53,436 bases of DNA from Conoideocrella luteorostrata (GCA_032433595.1 JASWJB010000310.1:1-53436); one strand, 5' to 3'; positions 23,435-35,837 are shown, counted from the stretch's first letter. Numbers and translations: made by a program. Notes: a model not told the origin generated them from the letters alone.

Positions 23435-26400
23435 ATGGATGGTGATGAGCCTACTCAAGGTATGGAAGCACTCCACGCCGGCAAGGGATTGCCGTTACTC
23501 GTTGGGTTCAATTGTTGTATAGCTGACCTTCCCCCCCGTATTTGGCCTCTAGCGACCCAAAATGTCCTTGATCCGCGACGAGTAGGGAAACAGAATTCGG
23601 GCTTCTCCGACGAAGATGTGTCTGATATCATCTGCGTCTTGTACCCGCACTCTGATTCGGCACGACAGGAGATCCAGAGGCTTTCCAAAGAGCACTCACC
23701 GCACATTATTGGAAAGCACGAGGCCGACGGCGTTGAACTTGACTATGACCTGGAGGACCATGCAAGCCGGTTCGAGTCGCATCCTACCAGTCATGGCGAT
23801 CATGCCATCATCCTGAGGCTTTCGTCTCAAGTCAAGAATCCCGCTGCCGGGTTTGCATTTGGTAGAAACGGCGCTAGGTGCGACGTTGTCTTCCTTAATG
23901 ATCCTCTACGCCGTGTGAGCAATATTCACTTTCGGATTTACGTAAACGAATATGGAAATGTCATGGTTGAGGATCAGTCAACGAATGGAACATTTGTCGA
24001 TGGGAAGCTTCTGACCTGCCACCCCAAAAACAAGACATCATCACAGTCGACAAACAAATGGGTGTTAAGCTCGGGCAATCTCATCAGGATCTTTCTACAT
24101 AGCGAAATTCGGGACTTGACATTTCGCGTTCGGATCCCTCGCCGCGATGACGACTATGAACGTGCCTATCTTGCCAAGGTCGGAGAATATTTCGTTCGAC
24201 ATGGTTTACACCCCTCCGGCGGCGGCCACACGCCTAAACCTGATACCAACGCAGGCACGGTTGATATCTTCAAAGTTCCTGGTGGGCCATTGACCAAGAG
24301 AGTAGGATTTGAAGCTAGCCCGTCACCACATCCATCCCCATCTAAGCGGAAAGAGTCCCAAAGCGGACTGAGCTCCGAGTGGAAAGGGTCTGGTAAATAC
24401 AATCGAATAAGCATGATTGGCAAGGGTGCCTTTGCCGTGGTCTATAAAGTAACATCAAAGTACGATGGACTACCGTACGCTGCAAAGGAGCTTGAGAAAC
24501 GTCGCTTTGTCAAGAACGGAGTGCTGGACCAGAAAGTCGAAAATGAGATGAAGATTATGCAACGAGTGCAACATGTAAGGTCAACATGCGTACTGCTGAC
24601 AAACACTTGATGAACCCAGGCTGACAATGATCCTTAGCCTAATATTGTGCGATATATAGAGAATTTTGATTGGGAAGATCGGCTCCTCATCATCATTATG
24701 GAATTTATTCCTTGCGGAGACCTCGGCAGAACGATTTCTGACGATGGACCTTTTACCGTGGAAATGACACAGACCATGTCGAAACAGCTGCTCGGTGCCT
24801 TGGGTTACTTGCATGCGAACAATATCACGCACCGTGATGTGAAACCAGACAACATTTTGATTCAGTCCATGGAACCATTGGTGGTCAAGTTGACAGACTT
24901 TGGATTATCGAAAATGGTCGACACTGCGGAGACATTTTTACGCACATTCTGTGGTACTCTCTTATATTGTGCCCCCGAAGTATACACAGAGTATGCAGAA
25001 TATGATGACAATGGGGTAAGAATTCGAGGGAAGCGGATGCGGCGGGTGCCCGGCCAGAGATATAACCATGCTGTTGACATTTGGTCGCTGGGAGGTGTTT
25101 TGTTCTACTCGCTCTCTGGCTCGCCGCCTTATCCTGTCAAGTCTGGCATCAGTTACTCCGAGCTGTTGCACAAGATTATGACAACAAGCCTGGATACTAT
25201 GCCTCTACAAAACCACGGAATAGACGAGGCGGGAACTGACTTTATTCAGCGGATGATACAAAGACGTCCAGAATACCGCGCAACGATACCAGAACTGGAG
25301 AGTCACCCTTGGCTCGGCGGACTTGGCTCCATAATCCAAGCATCTCAATCATACGACGAGATCACGGATGATGAGGAATACACATCCCAGCCCCAACCTA
25401 CAATGTATGCTGACGATAGGGTAAGCGACTCAATGAGCGACATCTCAGACAAAGAGAACAGTTCAATTGCTCAGGATAACCACCAGCAACGCTTGTTCGG
25501 AGAAGTGGGTGTGTCAGCTATAGGCAGCTCCGGAGCTATCCCTGTTGACTTCCTTAACCTGCCTGCCGACCACAGCATGGGTGCAACTGAAATTTTGGAC
25601 TCTCATGTGGATGAGGCATATAACTCAGCAGACTCAGAAACGATCCAAGGCAGGAATCATCGCGCATATCACCACAATACAACATCCATATTACCCAACC
25701 AGTCAGCAGACCAACTTCAGAGCCTTGTGGAAAATGTAGCCTCACAGAGCCTTGGCGGTAGTGACCCTGCTATCCAAGGTCTGCCTGCATCTCAACATTT
25801 ATCCTACTCAATGGACCCCAACTCAAGTAAACGAAAACCTCCTTCCAACGACACTAGCGAGGAATTTGATGAGAACACACCGCCGGGAAAGCCTATCATC
25901 AAGAGACTTAAGTCACAAGGAAACCTTGAAGAGGTCACTGAAGAGGTATTGAGGGAATTCAAGCTTCTAGCCCGTGTGCCTCAGGTAATGAGACTAGAAT
26001 CGGGAAGGCAGATCGACTACCCAGTCAACAAGGTGGAGTGGTGGGAACCAGACCAGAACACATGGCACCTCCAATATCCCGAAATGACACAGCTTCAGCA
26101 TGATGCTTTCAGACAAGCAGCGAAAGATGGCGGGGAGATGTTTTGGCCGGGGAAGACAGCCCTTTGGGATCTGGCCGTGAAATATTTCTCCCCAAGCCCC
26201 GGTCCAGACTACAAGGATGTCCGCCGGACAAATTCCCCTGCTAGAGGATTAAGGCGCGACGACAGCAAAATGGTTGAGGATACGGCGATGGAGTATCCCT
26301 CCACTGCACCACCGATTGAGTCCAGCTCCATGCCCGACACTTGCCCGCCGGACACTAAAATCGTTGTGCCAGTCGGGGACAGCATGTCAACGAATCGAAT

Positions 26401-27223
26401 GGTGGCTTTAGTAGACACATCTGCATCATCTTGCGTCAAGGGCATTTCATTCCCTATCACGGACGCTTTGGTGACTTTCGGACGTGGATCTGAAAACACG
26501 GAAGTCTTCGAAGACTGGCAAGACTCACGAGTACCGAAATTTGCCTTCAAAATCATGCTGTGGAAAGATGGCTATGATCCCTCGAAGAACGCTGCTAAGG
26601 GTGAAGGTGATCAGCCGTGGTGCAAAGCAGCATCAGAAGAAGACTCAACATATCATTTTTGGCTATGTAGCAAAGCCACGTTGGGCATTAAGATTAACGG
26701 CTACAACTTACCTTCATCAGACTCCAAAAACCCGAGCAGCCCGTCCCAGTACTGGACCAAGGTCTACGATGGCGACTTACTAATGATATGGGGCGGGCAA
26801 GATCCTAGAAACAAGACTGAGCTTGCTTTCCGCTGTTGGTGGGGAGGTTCCTCAAAGTCGCGCTCCCGAAATAAACAACAACTTGAGCTGGCTACTCCTC
26901 AGGTAGCCGCCAAACTAAACGCGGCGTGTCAAAAAACCGAAAAGCGTATTAAGTACACAATAGAGAGGAGGCGCAGGGCAAAGGAGGCCAAAGCAGAGAT
27001 TGACTGGCGAAGAACTCAAGTAGAACGAGAACGGGAGCGCAGCCGTGTGTTCGAGCAAAAGAGGCAAGAAGCCGTGGCGTTCCTGGCCGCAAGACAAGCC
27101 TCTGCATCCCGGAGAGGCTCTCCAGCTAGCGCTCCTGCTACCACGAATGCGAGTGTGACCCAGACGGCACCTTATTTCTCACGGCAAAGTCCAGACAAGG
27201 CAGCATTTCGTATGGGTCGGTAG
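23435..27223 (+). CDS. CHK2/Rad53-family checkpoint kinase with two FHA regions
   Basis: The model has three exons (23435-23459, 23553-24574, 24638-27223) and 1210 residues. The N-terminal FHA domain is at about 105-180 (FAFGRNGARCDVVFLND, RRVSNIHFRI, DQSTNGTFVDG). The kinase domain is at about 294-575, with glycine loop GKGAFAVVYK, Lys320, HRDVKPDN (Asp416), DFG (436-438) and CAPE. It is followed by a linker rich in Ser/Gln and a C-terminal FHA-like region (about 952-1086) with FGRG and INGYN. The tail is basic and helical (RRRRAKEAKAEIDWRR). This layout matches Rad53/Cds1/CHK2 kinases, which read phospho-Thr marks after replication stress or DNA damage; Neurospora has two such kinases, PRD-4 and MUS-59, and the large size suggests the latter. 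Intron 1 (93 nt) is a multiple of three without stops, so the start region is less certain. Confidence 0.9.
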
Positions 27224-28292
27224 ATGGGATTTTGACGTGAAATTATTTTACGCAGGAAAAATATAGAGCATGGGGGGGATTGTGGAAGGCGCATGTTTGG
27301 AAACACATGCAGCAAATATTCTGAGTTGCACAGCTTCCTTGCTATGATAAATTCTGCTGGTTAAAAGCGTTTTGTAGATCTTAGACATGGCATGGCACTT
27401 TTTAGATATGAAAGAATGAAAAAAAAAAAAGCCCTACATTTGCAGTTACATGACGGTGTTGACTTCTATACCATAACAGTAACATCATTTGCGATAAAGA
27501 CAAGTCTATTCAGGAGGCTGGAGAGGCCGACCTCGCGATGTGATCTCAAAGAGACAGTCTACAGCACCCGGGCGTTGTTTGTATTGGCTGTTGCAAGTGA
27601 AGCTTGGACGGGCGCTTTCAGGCTATATACATGCTCTGCTTTCATCTTAGGAGCAGTACGCGAGGGAGGAAAAAAAAACATCATATTAAGTGTTGTAAGA
27701 ACCGAAGCGGAATAGAGGGAACCGGGGGGGGGGGGCGTAAAAAAGGTCTCCCTAAAGTAAAGACTAAGCCATATAGGAGAAGAAAAACAAAACATATATG
27801 TTGCGGGGATTTTCCCCCGTATCGTATCTTCACAGACGACTCTGAGCATCATACATGCAACTGAGAGCCAATTCGTCTTTGTTTACCATACATGTAATAC
27901 TACCAACGTAACCCTCCGACCACCGTAGGCTCTTCGTTTGTAAAGCAAAATTAGAACTCCATTGTCTCCTGACCACTCTTTCGGCATTCAATACAAAGAA
28001 GCAAGCAGCAATACATCGTTTCAACAACTAAACTACAGACAGTGAAAACGAACTCAAATCAATGTTTCAAGTTGCTCAGGAAAGGCTCTGGCCCCGTCCC
28101 ATTTTCTTCAAAATACCGTGCGCCTGCTATTAGCTAGAGCCTGATTTGTTTTAACCACAACCCTCGAAAAATAAAAAAAATAAAGAAGGGGCTTCTGATG
28201 AATCCCCTTGGACGAGACCGGTGCCGTTACATGGCTTGGTGAGTAGGCTCAGATCTCGACGATGAACAATATCAAAACTCTGCACACTAGTG
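27224..28292. other. Convergent intergenic region
   Basis: The 3' flanks of the kinase (plus) and the zinc-ribbon gene (minus) meet here. There are A-rich runs (27420-27430, 27671-27678), a poly-G run (27726-27735) and AT-rich stretches suited to polyadenylation signals. No gene is seen. Confidence 0.6.
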
Positions 28293-31210
28293 TTAGAGGT
28301 TATGAGCAACCGGATGGGAGATGATTAACTTGCCAAGCAGCATTGGTTTTCGTATAGGAGACGGCGGAGGTGAAGTCGGCTCTTCAATAATTGGGTGTGG
28401 AACACCATTATCAAACTTGGTTTTAGTAAATCCCCTCGAAGTATTAACTTGTTGTTGGCTATTGTTCCAGTTCCATGAGCTGCGAAACTCGCCATCACTG
28501 GACACAGGAAAGCAGCGGCGGCGGGGCTTGTAGTAGGGGTTGTCTGATGAACAAGAGTAATTGGTAAAGACAGAGCGGGAATGTGGTGCTTCTGTTGGAC
28601 GTTGGCTGAAGGCTTCATTTCCGTCTCTAGAGCTCGAGCTCGAAGAAAAGGAAGACCGACCTGTGTTATCCTGGCTCGAATACGGGTATGGATTCGAACC
28701 GTATTTGAAGCTATATTCGGTGCGTCGATCGTTGGAGATTGAGCCATCGTCCGATACATCAGGGCTTCTTGACTTTGAGCGGTTTGCGTTCATATCACTG
28801 TAGTCGAACATATTGAACCCAGTTTGTTTTCTTTCAAAAGCTCCACGAGATGATCGGAATGCAGAATATTTAGATTGCTCAGTTTCGACGGTGTGAGGGC
28901 CAATTTGAGGAAGAGTCTTGTCGAAAGAGCCAGAGAAGCTAGAACGTTCAAACTCTACAAGTGGTGAGCTATGGCGAAACGCATCATTCGATAAATGGTC
29001 AACCTTTGATTGTTCAAAGACACCAGTCTTTCCAAAAACGCCATTTGAGAACCTAGCTTGTGATTCCTGGGACGAGGTCTCGTTCGGGACCGATTCAGTA
29101 TGCTGATGGCGGCTTGCATTTTTGCGTCGATGGTCATATTTTACAGTCCTTTGTCCCGATGAATTCGTGGAATACATCTCAGGGATAGAACGGTCGCGGC
29201 TGTGAGGTGTTTGATAGGATACAAAACATGATTCACCCCTGGCGATGCTGGAGCCGTCTTTCTTGTCAATTTTTGTGTTCATGCTGTGGTTCGTATCGTC
29301 TTTGCTCTGCAGTGCTTCAATGTCGTTACAGTGTGAGCCTGGCATTTCGACTTCTTCCATGATAGAGTCAACATCCTCAACATACGGAACGTGATACTGT
29401 TTATTTTCAGCTAAATCGCCGGACGACCCAAGATGATTCTCGTTGAGATGTGGCGTAGATGCTCTCTGTGCTCGACGCTGGGTAGACCCTGACCTACGTC
29501 CAGGGAGAAAGACAGACGATGATATAGCAGGGCTGACTGGAACCGATGTGCTCTTTCCCGATAAACCATCTTCAAGGCGAAGTGTATTAGTATGCTTTCC
29601 CCTGTTTGGATTCCTATTGTTTCTAGTGTTTGGTAGGTGTGACAAGTAACTGCAACTAGAATCTTTTGACCCATTGGTAGCATTTGGGGAAAAGGCGGTG
29701 CTAGCGCAAGACCTGGGGTTTTGTTCTATTTTTGAGAAAGATTCTTGCGTAGCCTGCTCATGTTAGTGATACATCTAGGCGCACGAAGACGGGCAAGACT
29801 TACCATCTCAACGACTGACGCGTCATTTATCACCCCGTCCACCTGCACTTCAGCAGTACAGCTGCCACAGTAGTTTGGAAGAATGGGCTCTCCAGGTTCA
29901 GTTTTGTTCTTTCTTTGAAAGGCCTTCGATCGCACATTGCCGCAGCCGAAACAAAAGTGGTGACTATCCATGATTCCTTTTTCCAATCGCCCTACCCGAC
30001 ATGTTGAGCAATAGTTAAGTATAGGTTTGTGCTCTGAACGGACGGGATGTTTCTGGTGAAACAAATAAGATCTTACGTGGCCGCAACCAGAACAGAGATG
30101 ATGTCGTATAGTGCAAGATGGACTTCTACTCTTTTGATGATTGAAGCGCAGGGTTTGGTCTTCTCTCTTTTGACTTCCTGATGATATTTGACTCTTAGAG
30201 ATAATTGCATCCTTGTCATGTGCCGCATTTTCTTGCCCTTCATCTTTTACCGGATGTTGACCCTTGCTGTCTAGCCGGGTATCCGATGTACTCAATGACT
30301 CCTGACGGCCCCGTGTCTTTTCAGTGACTATAAAGTTCAGGATGTTGTTCAACTGACCTTGAGCATTTTGCTCATCCTGCTGAAGCTGCGCGTCGTCAGG
30401 TTTATTTGATAACCTCTCCCTCGCGCAATCTAACTGCTCTTGAAAGCTCCGTAGTTTCTGAAACTGAGAAGCCTGCGGTTTAGATCGGGTGTCCCGTGCG
30501 TTGGCAATGGCCTCACGCAATGGCGGTTTTGTGGATGGCTGAAAAACATAGGCACGAGCGTATTGAGGCATGTGCAGAGGGATATGGGTTTGGCGAGGTG
30601 CAAAGCGAGGTTGACTAGTTGCCCCCGAGCAAAACTGTTGACCAAAGGGACCCAAGGAGTGGAAAGTGTTGACATTGGGAACAACTTGGGGGCTGCAATT
30701 CATGGGACTATTCGGCGGCTCAGTCACGCTCGGAATGGATCTGGTTGGCGACGTCGACTTGGATGCCATTGTCTTTGCTTTGCGAGCCGAACCACCCGTG
30801 CGCTTTGGTTTAGGCCTCTTGACCTTATTCTCAAGTGGAACATCTCTTGCCTTCTTGACCAATGGTCTATGTTGGGATGTCGAGGAAGGCACTCGACCTT
30901 GGGGATGTTGTCGTTTTCTGGACGGCGAACTCTGTAACACTACAGCTTGCTGCTGAGACACATTCGTAGCAGGTATTCTTCTGATGTTTTCTGTGTCTGC
31001 ATCGTCAGAACTATTATCGGACTCCTGAATTAATAGACTGTCAAGTGTGTCATCTGATGTATTCTCGTATTGATACACGGTCTGAATGGTAGCCTTTCGA
31101 TCTGCACGCTTGATGTCCCGACGAGATGGCAACCCAAAAGCCGTTGACAACAAATCAATTTCGAACCCGGCAGCAGGAGATGCACGCCATCTTTTCCACC
31201 TGTGACCCAT
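28293..31210 (-). CDS. Uncharacterised protein with duplicated zinc-ribbon module
   Basis: Two exons (31210-29804, 29753-28293) give 955 residues, joined across a 50-nt intron (GTAAGT...CACTAAC...GAGCAG, phase 0). Residues 1-365 are low-complexity and rich in Ser, Gln and Lys, with basic clusters (KRPKPKRTGGSARKAK) that look like nuclear localisation signals. At about 367-414 and 415-460 the same motif repeats: H-H-x-C-x-x-C-G-x-V-R-S-x-x-F, a spacer of about 14-17 residues containing PIL, then Y-C-x-x-C. Each copy has four cysteines in CxxC pairs and probably binds one zinc. The C-terminal half is Ser/Asn/Arg-rich and probably disordered. I do not recognise a named family. A nuclear or nucleic-acid-binding role is only a guess from composition. 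Gene structure is well supported, since both exons stay open over long stretches. Confidence 0.75.
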
Positions 31211-31676
31211 TACGGGAAGACAGGCAAGATGGTGTATCAAAAGGAAGTATATTAACAAGGCATGAGCAGGAATGCAAGTGATTATTCAACATGGTTAATG
31301 GAAAATTCGCTTGGACACAAGTGCAAAAGCAACATGAACTTCCAGATGGGATGGAAGAGAGCCCGCATTTTACAGCCTTGGGAGCTTGTGGTACCATTTG
31401 CCCTGGGTCTCGCAGCGGGCAGGCAGCTGTAATGGCAGCTGCATCCGGCCGCCAGCTACAAACTCGTGCATTCACGACCCAGACTTACCTGACATACAAT
31501 GTTACGGACCTGCTGTGAAGTTATTTTTCTTAAGTATTTTCATGACTTTACTTTATTGAATTCATACAGTGATATACATTGCAGATGCCATACAGCCTCT
31601 GTGAGACGGTCTCAAATTGGCCTCTCATTTTATCTTATCCCGTGTTCCCAAAACTCTATTGAAGTTTCCGTGTAAC
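31211..31676. other. Short intergenic region
   Basis: This is the promoter of the zinc-ribbon gene and the 3' flank of STT3. Nothing structured is evident. Confidence 0.6.
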
Positions 31677-34198
31677 TTAGTCTACCCGGAGGACACGGGC
31701 TCCCTTCTTCTTGATGGACTTTTTCTTCTTCTGCCCCGCCTCAAATGCTGCCACGGCAGCGTGATCTCTTCCAACATTATCAAGGTCTTTCACCTTATAA
31801 ATTCGAATGATCCAGTTCTCACTGGTGAAAGCCTCGTCCAGGGTGTTGAGAACCGGCCCCTGGTCCGGGAGACGAACACCACGAACACGATCAGCAGCTT
31901 GACCAGGAGGAAACAGGCTGTGATAATTGTAGTATGACATCTTGTACCTAGAATTCTGGGTTAGTAGTTGAGCATACTACTTGTGCAATCGAGTCACTTA
32001 CATCAGACTATTTTTCATCGTGTCGGAGGCCTCGCCATCTACTCTGTATTCTCCACGGGATGTGAAAAAGTCACGTTCTTTGACTTCATCGGGCCAGATT
32101 CCTTCAGCGATGCGAACCATCCAGAGAAACTTATTGATGTCATCACCGGAGTACCCAAGAAGAGCGCCAAAGACAACGAGCACGTAGTCAACTTCGTGCT
32201 GTCGCATGATGGGATAGCTGACCTCTTCCTTTGAGCTCATAGCCTTTCCTACAGTCGCAATGTGGGTGTTGTTCCATGTATTATTGTCAACCAAAGTGGG
32301 TCGATCGGCCATACCGCCAATCTGGTAGCCATAATCCCACCAAGACATAATCTTTGCGTCTTTCTTGGTGTTTTGTCGCAGCCATTGGTATGCCTCTCGA
32401 TAATCATCAATAATGTGCTGGCTGCCGTCGGGCATTCGGCTCGCCAGGACGACAGAAGGAGATGAGTAGGCATTGGAAGTAACCCATGTGCAGTGCGTGA
32501 CAAACATGAGCAAGTATACAAGGACCGAAGCAACAACAACGAATTTAGAGGATGTGTGGAAGATTCCAATGACGGGCTTGTCGCTGCCTCTGAGTCCAGT
32601 GGCCGCCTTGGAGGGCTTCTTAGAGGTTGTGTCAGTGGTACTCTCTACCTCCTTGGGATCGGGAGTTTTGGCAGAGATGTAGGTGTCAAGCATGCTGGAT
32701 AATGCCATAGCCGCAGCAACACAGACAATAGGAGTCAAGGTAAGCATAAGCCGGACCATAACACCCGCGAAGTAACTTCCGAAAAGGGCGTAGACGATGA
32801 TGAAGACATGCTCATCGCGAAGGTCCTGGAAGCACATGTACACCCCGGCAGGGAAGAGCCAAATGAGGAAGTTGAGGTCGAAAAAGAAGGCGGGCCAGGC
32901 AGTGGGCTGATGCTCAGATACGGAAGCGATGATGGGGATGTGAATCTTAGCATAGCTAGTGTCCCAAAGGGAATAGAAACGGCCATTCCATGGAGCGATG
33001 TAACCGAAGGATGTGAGACCAACGAGAGCAACCAAACCGATACCGAAGGTAGCGATAAGAATAGTAACAAGGAAGGTCTGGAACTGTCGACTGGGAATGG
33101 CAGATCGCACATATTTAATAAAGCCAATCAATTGGAGGAAGCCAAAGATACCTAGGACCAAAGTTAGCGTAATGACTACTATTGCCAAACGTAACCTCGA
33201 TATGCATACCAAGTGCGGGCATATGCTCGCTAGTCTTCACAGGGAGAAATCCCACAAAAGGAATCTGCATGCTGGCAAGGGTTCCCAAAGCATACCAAGT
33301 GGTATAGCTGACATAGAGACGAGTGCTATATCTGCCCATGCAGATAAGGACCAAAGCGTGGAGGGGCAATAGACAGGTAATGAATGCATATCCACCCCAT
33401 GATGCCACCATGTAACCATAAAATAAGGCGCACATAGCGCCCCAAAGCATTGATCCAAGCTTCAGGGCTTTGATCCACAGGTAGAAGGTAAATACGAGAA
33501 GGAAAATGGCGATAGCCTCGTTGTCGTAGCTTCCGGCAACGGATCGGGAGATGTAACCAGGGGCAATGCCCATGAACACGGCCGCAAGCAGACCAGCCGA
33601 CGGCGAAGTGGTCATCTCATTGGTAAGGAGATATGACGCGTATGCCGTAAGACCAGAGAAAGCGGGGGCGAGGAGAACGCAAATGTTGCGAATGTCGATG
33701 GGGATCGTTAGAGCCTTGAGGGCATGGTAGATGGCACCGCTGGTAACCATGAGCCCTGGGTATAGAGTACCTCCAGTAACTCGACCCAGAGGATGCCATG
33801 TCCGATCATCGAACCAGTCCCAGAATTTGTAGAATCCGTTCGCAACGAGATACTTGGTCGCTCGGAAGTTAAACCAAGGGTCGACTAATTCTGTTAGTAC
33901 CTCCTGCGATAATAACGGGTCATTGAACAGAGATTAGTGAACTAACATTCGTGAATAATACTTTCAAAACCTAACGAGAATCTGTCAGAATTGATATGCA
34001 AAGAATTGGGGTTCTTGGCTTTGTAGGGTTGAAGCTATAGCCGCGGGTATATCGAGGTGGGTGACACTTACGAATCACAGAGAACAACCGACTTGAGATT
34101 GCTGCACCTGCGATGAAGCAGAGGATTATCACCCTCAGTAATGTTCTTGTGCTTTTTGTGTTAAAGCTCTCGGAGCGGGGCTGAGCTTCGGCCGTCAT
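31677..34198 (-). CDS. STT3: STT3, catalytic subunit of oligosaccharyltransferase
   Basis: Five exons (34198-34072, 33970-33947, 33884-33210, 33151-32002, 31947-31677) give 748 residues. Exon 2 is only 24 nt and encodes RFESIIHE. With it the protein reads [24 protein letters not shown], the expected N-terminal catalytic loop (Asp52 of DPWFN). Other hallmarks are [24 protein letters not shown] (about 352-361) and WWDYG (about 546-550), which contacts the acceptor sequon. About a dozen hydrophobic segments fit an ER membrane protein, and the lysine-rich C-terminus matches fungal STT3. STT3 transfers the lipid-linked glycan to Asn in N-x-S/T sequons in the ER lumen. Introns end in clear AGs and most have CTAAC branch points. 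The N-glycan acceptor-like sequence NNTWNNT follows WWDYG. Confidence 0.96.
33947..33970 (-). other. STT3: 24-nt micro-exon of STT3
   Basis: CGTTAG|GTTTTGAAAGTATTATTC continues to CACGAAT|GTTAGT. The exon supplies the conserved FESIIHE residues between two introns of 101 nt (33971-34071) and 62 nt (33885-33946). Skipping it keeps the reading frame (24 nt) but removes 8 residues beside the catalytic Asp. Confidence 0.85.
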
Positions 34199-34978
34199 GG
34201 TGGCGACGGTTGTTGGCGATGCTTGCCCTGGAGGTTGATGAGAATAGGAAGTTCAATGGTGCGGATGTCCCATGTGCGACGACACCCTTTAGCAGAGGAC
34301 AGCTTGGAGCTTCTGGCAACGTAGTTGGCGCTTTCATTGACAGTGAAACTTGTGTGGCTGTCAGTGTGGAACATTAGACCGACATTTTCCCGAGGATTCG
34401 GTGAGTAGCGGCTTTGACTACTCCGTACTCCGTATGGAGTGGGTGAGTTCTCAGTTGCGGCGAAATCATGTCGGTCCACACTTTACGACGGTATTGTACT
34501 CCGTCATGGATGGTTGTAAAATTGTACAGTTATTGGCTCGCGGTGAATCTTTGGTCGCAGAGCAGTGGTCTTGAGACGGTTGGTAGGAACTGAACTATTT
34601 CCGGATAAATTGATGTTGACCTCACTATGGCAATTGCTCAAAATTGAGTCGTATCTGCTCGTCACGCTTGGAAACAATTCACTGTGCTTAATATTCATGT
34701 TCCATACTGATAAATCATTTTCGTGTTGCCGTCTAAATTGAGTATATTTTTACACCTGCACACATCAAGTAAACAGGAACGTAAGGAAACCTCTATGCAG
34801 TAGCGCCTCGCGTAGTCTCCATCATACAGCGATTCTGCCAGGACTTGAGCCTTATAAACAGGCATCGGCAGGCTATTCGTCCTTGATAATAAGCAGATCC
34901 ATCTTTCTGCCTGATCCTTTTTGGCCCTTCCTCCATGATTCGTCTCGCATCCTCCTGTCCCAACCACAATTAACTGCC
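34199..34978. other. Intergenic region upstream of STT3
   Basis: This is the STT3 promoter and the 3' flank of the ATP synthase subunit e gene. It carries a compound repeat, TACTCCGTACTCCGTATGGA (34419-34438), and a partial copy at 34497-34504. No gene is seen. Confidence 0.6.
34419..34440. repeat. Compound TACTCCGTA copies with inverted tail
   Basis: Two direct copies are followed by TATGGAGT, an imperfect inverted half. It lies about 220 bp upstream of the STT3 start. Confidence 0.8.
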
Positions 34979-35509
34979 TTAGGAGCTCTCCTTGGCCGCC
35001 TTCAAGAGGAGCTGCTCGAGATCGAACTTTGGACTGTTGACGTCGGTGATGGCTAGTTAGAGTAGTCAGTAAGCTGATGTATATCTACAGTTGCTTCACG
35101 ATCCAGGTTGCGCGTATGAAGATTAAGCGCGGATATATATTATGACAATAGACGTACCGTCGTCTTTGGAAGCAGCTGAAGCAGCAGGAGCGTACTTCTT
35201 TGCATACTCGGCCTTAGCCTGATCTATCAACTTCTGCTTGCTTTCCCATTCATGTTTTTCATGCTGGGCTCGTTGCGTAGCGTTAATCGTCCTCTGGTGA
35301 GAGAATCCGTAGAAGACGCCTACGGCGAGCGCGGACCACCGGAGAACCTAGAACAAGTCCAATTAGTATCTAGATGAATAGAAAATTGCAATTCCACCTT
35401 CCCAATTGTGTGTCGTCATGTAACTGGCGATGACCCTGATAACCATGGACGGCTGCACAATAGGAGAAGACCGGACGGGAGGACCAACATTCACACCAGT
35501 CGAAGCCAT
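34979..35509 (-). CDS. ATP21: ATP synthase subunit e, mitochondrial
   Basis: Three exons (35509-35489, 35347-35158, 35052-34979) give 94 residues, the usual size. The first 21-nt exon (MASTGVN) joins VLRWSALAVGVFYGFSHQR. The second junction (GACG|GTACGT...CTAG|CC) is clear. A single hydrophobic N-terminal segment carries the GxxxG motif (Gly17-Gly21) that subunit e uses with subunit g for F1Fo dimerisation and cristae shaping. The rest is a charged helix (QKLIDQAKAEYAKKYA). The protein acts in the inner mitochondrial membrane. The first intron starts GTTGGT, a non-consensus donor, but the phase and family N-terminus support it. An alternative donor is GTGAAT two codons earlier. The gene was recovered by splicing because no single open frame covers it. 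Confidence 0.88.
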
Positions 35510-35789
35510 TGGAAAATCGGTCGCAAGGTGCGCGACAAGTATGAGAAGCGATCCTGGAGTAAGGGCGTAACTCGGGGGCTGACAATGGATGTCAATGGGG
35601 CCCTGTCGTGGAGGATGGAGGGAACTGTTGCGTCGGCTGCAGGGTGATGAAGATTTGAAAGTTGCTCGGGAAAAGTCGCAGTTTTCGCACAAGCTCGCAA
35701 CGGCCCGCCGCTGGCCACAGGGGGTGCTCAGCGGCCGGGCTAAGTGGCCTTGATGGGTGGTGAGTGGCACGAACGATGAAGTCTGGCTG

Positions 35790-35797
35790 TCACGTGA
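35790..35797. promoter_or_regulatory. E-box palindrome TCACGTGA
   Basis: This matches the Cbf1/USF-type bHLH consensus in the divergent promoter, about 280 bp upstream of ATP21. Single-site evidence only. Confidence 0.35.
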
Positions 35798-35837
35798 ACT
35801 TCTCTATGCCTTTGGCCTGCCTCAAGCCGAACATAAG

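Noticed and set aside
28690..28702. Perfect tRNA B-box (GGTTCGAATCC) on the minus strand
   Set aside because: It lies in the zinc-ribbon protein coding frame (GSNP) and no matching A-box or acceptor stem was found upstream.
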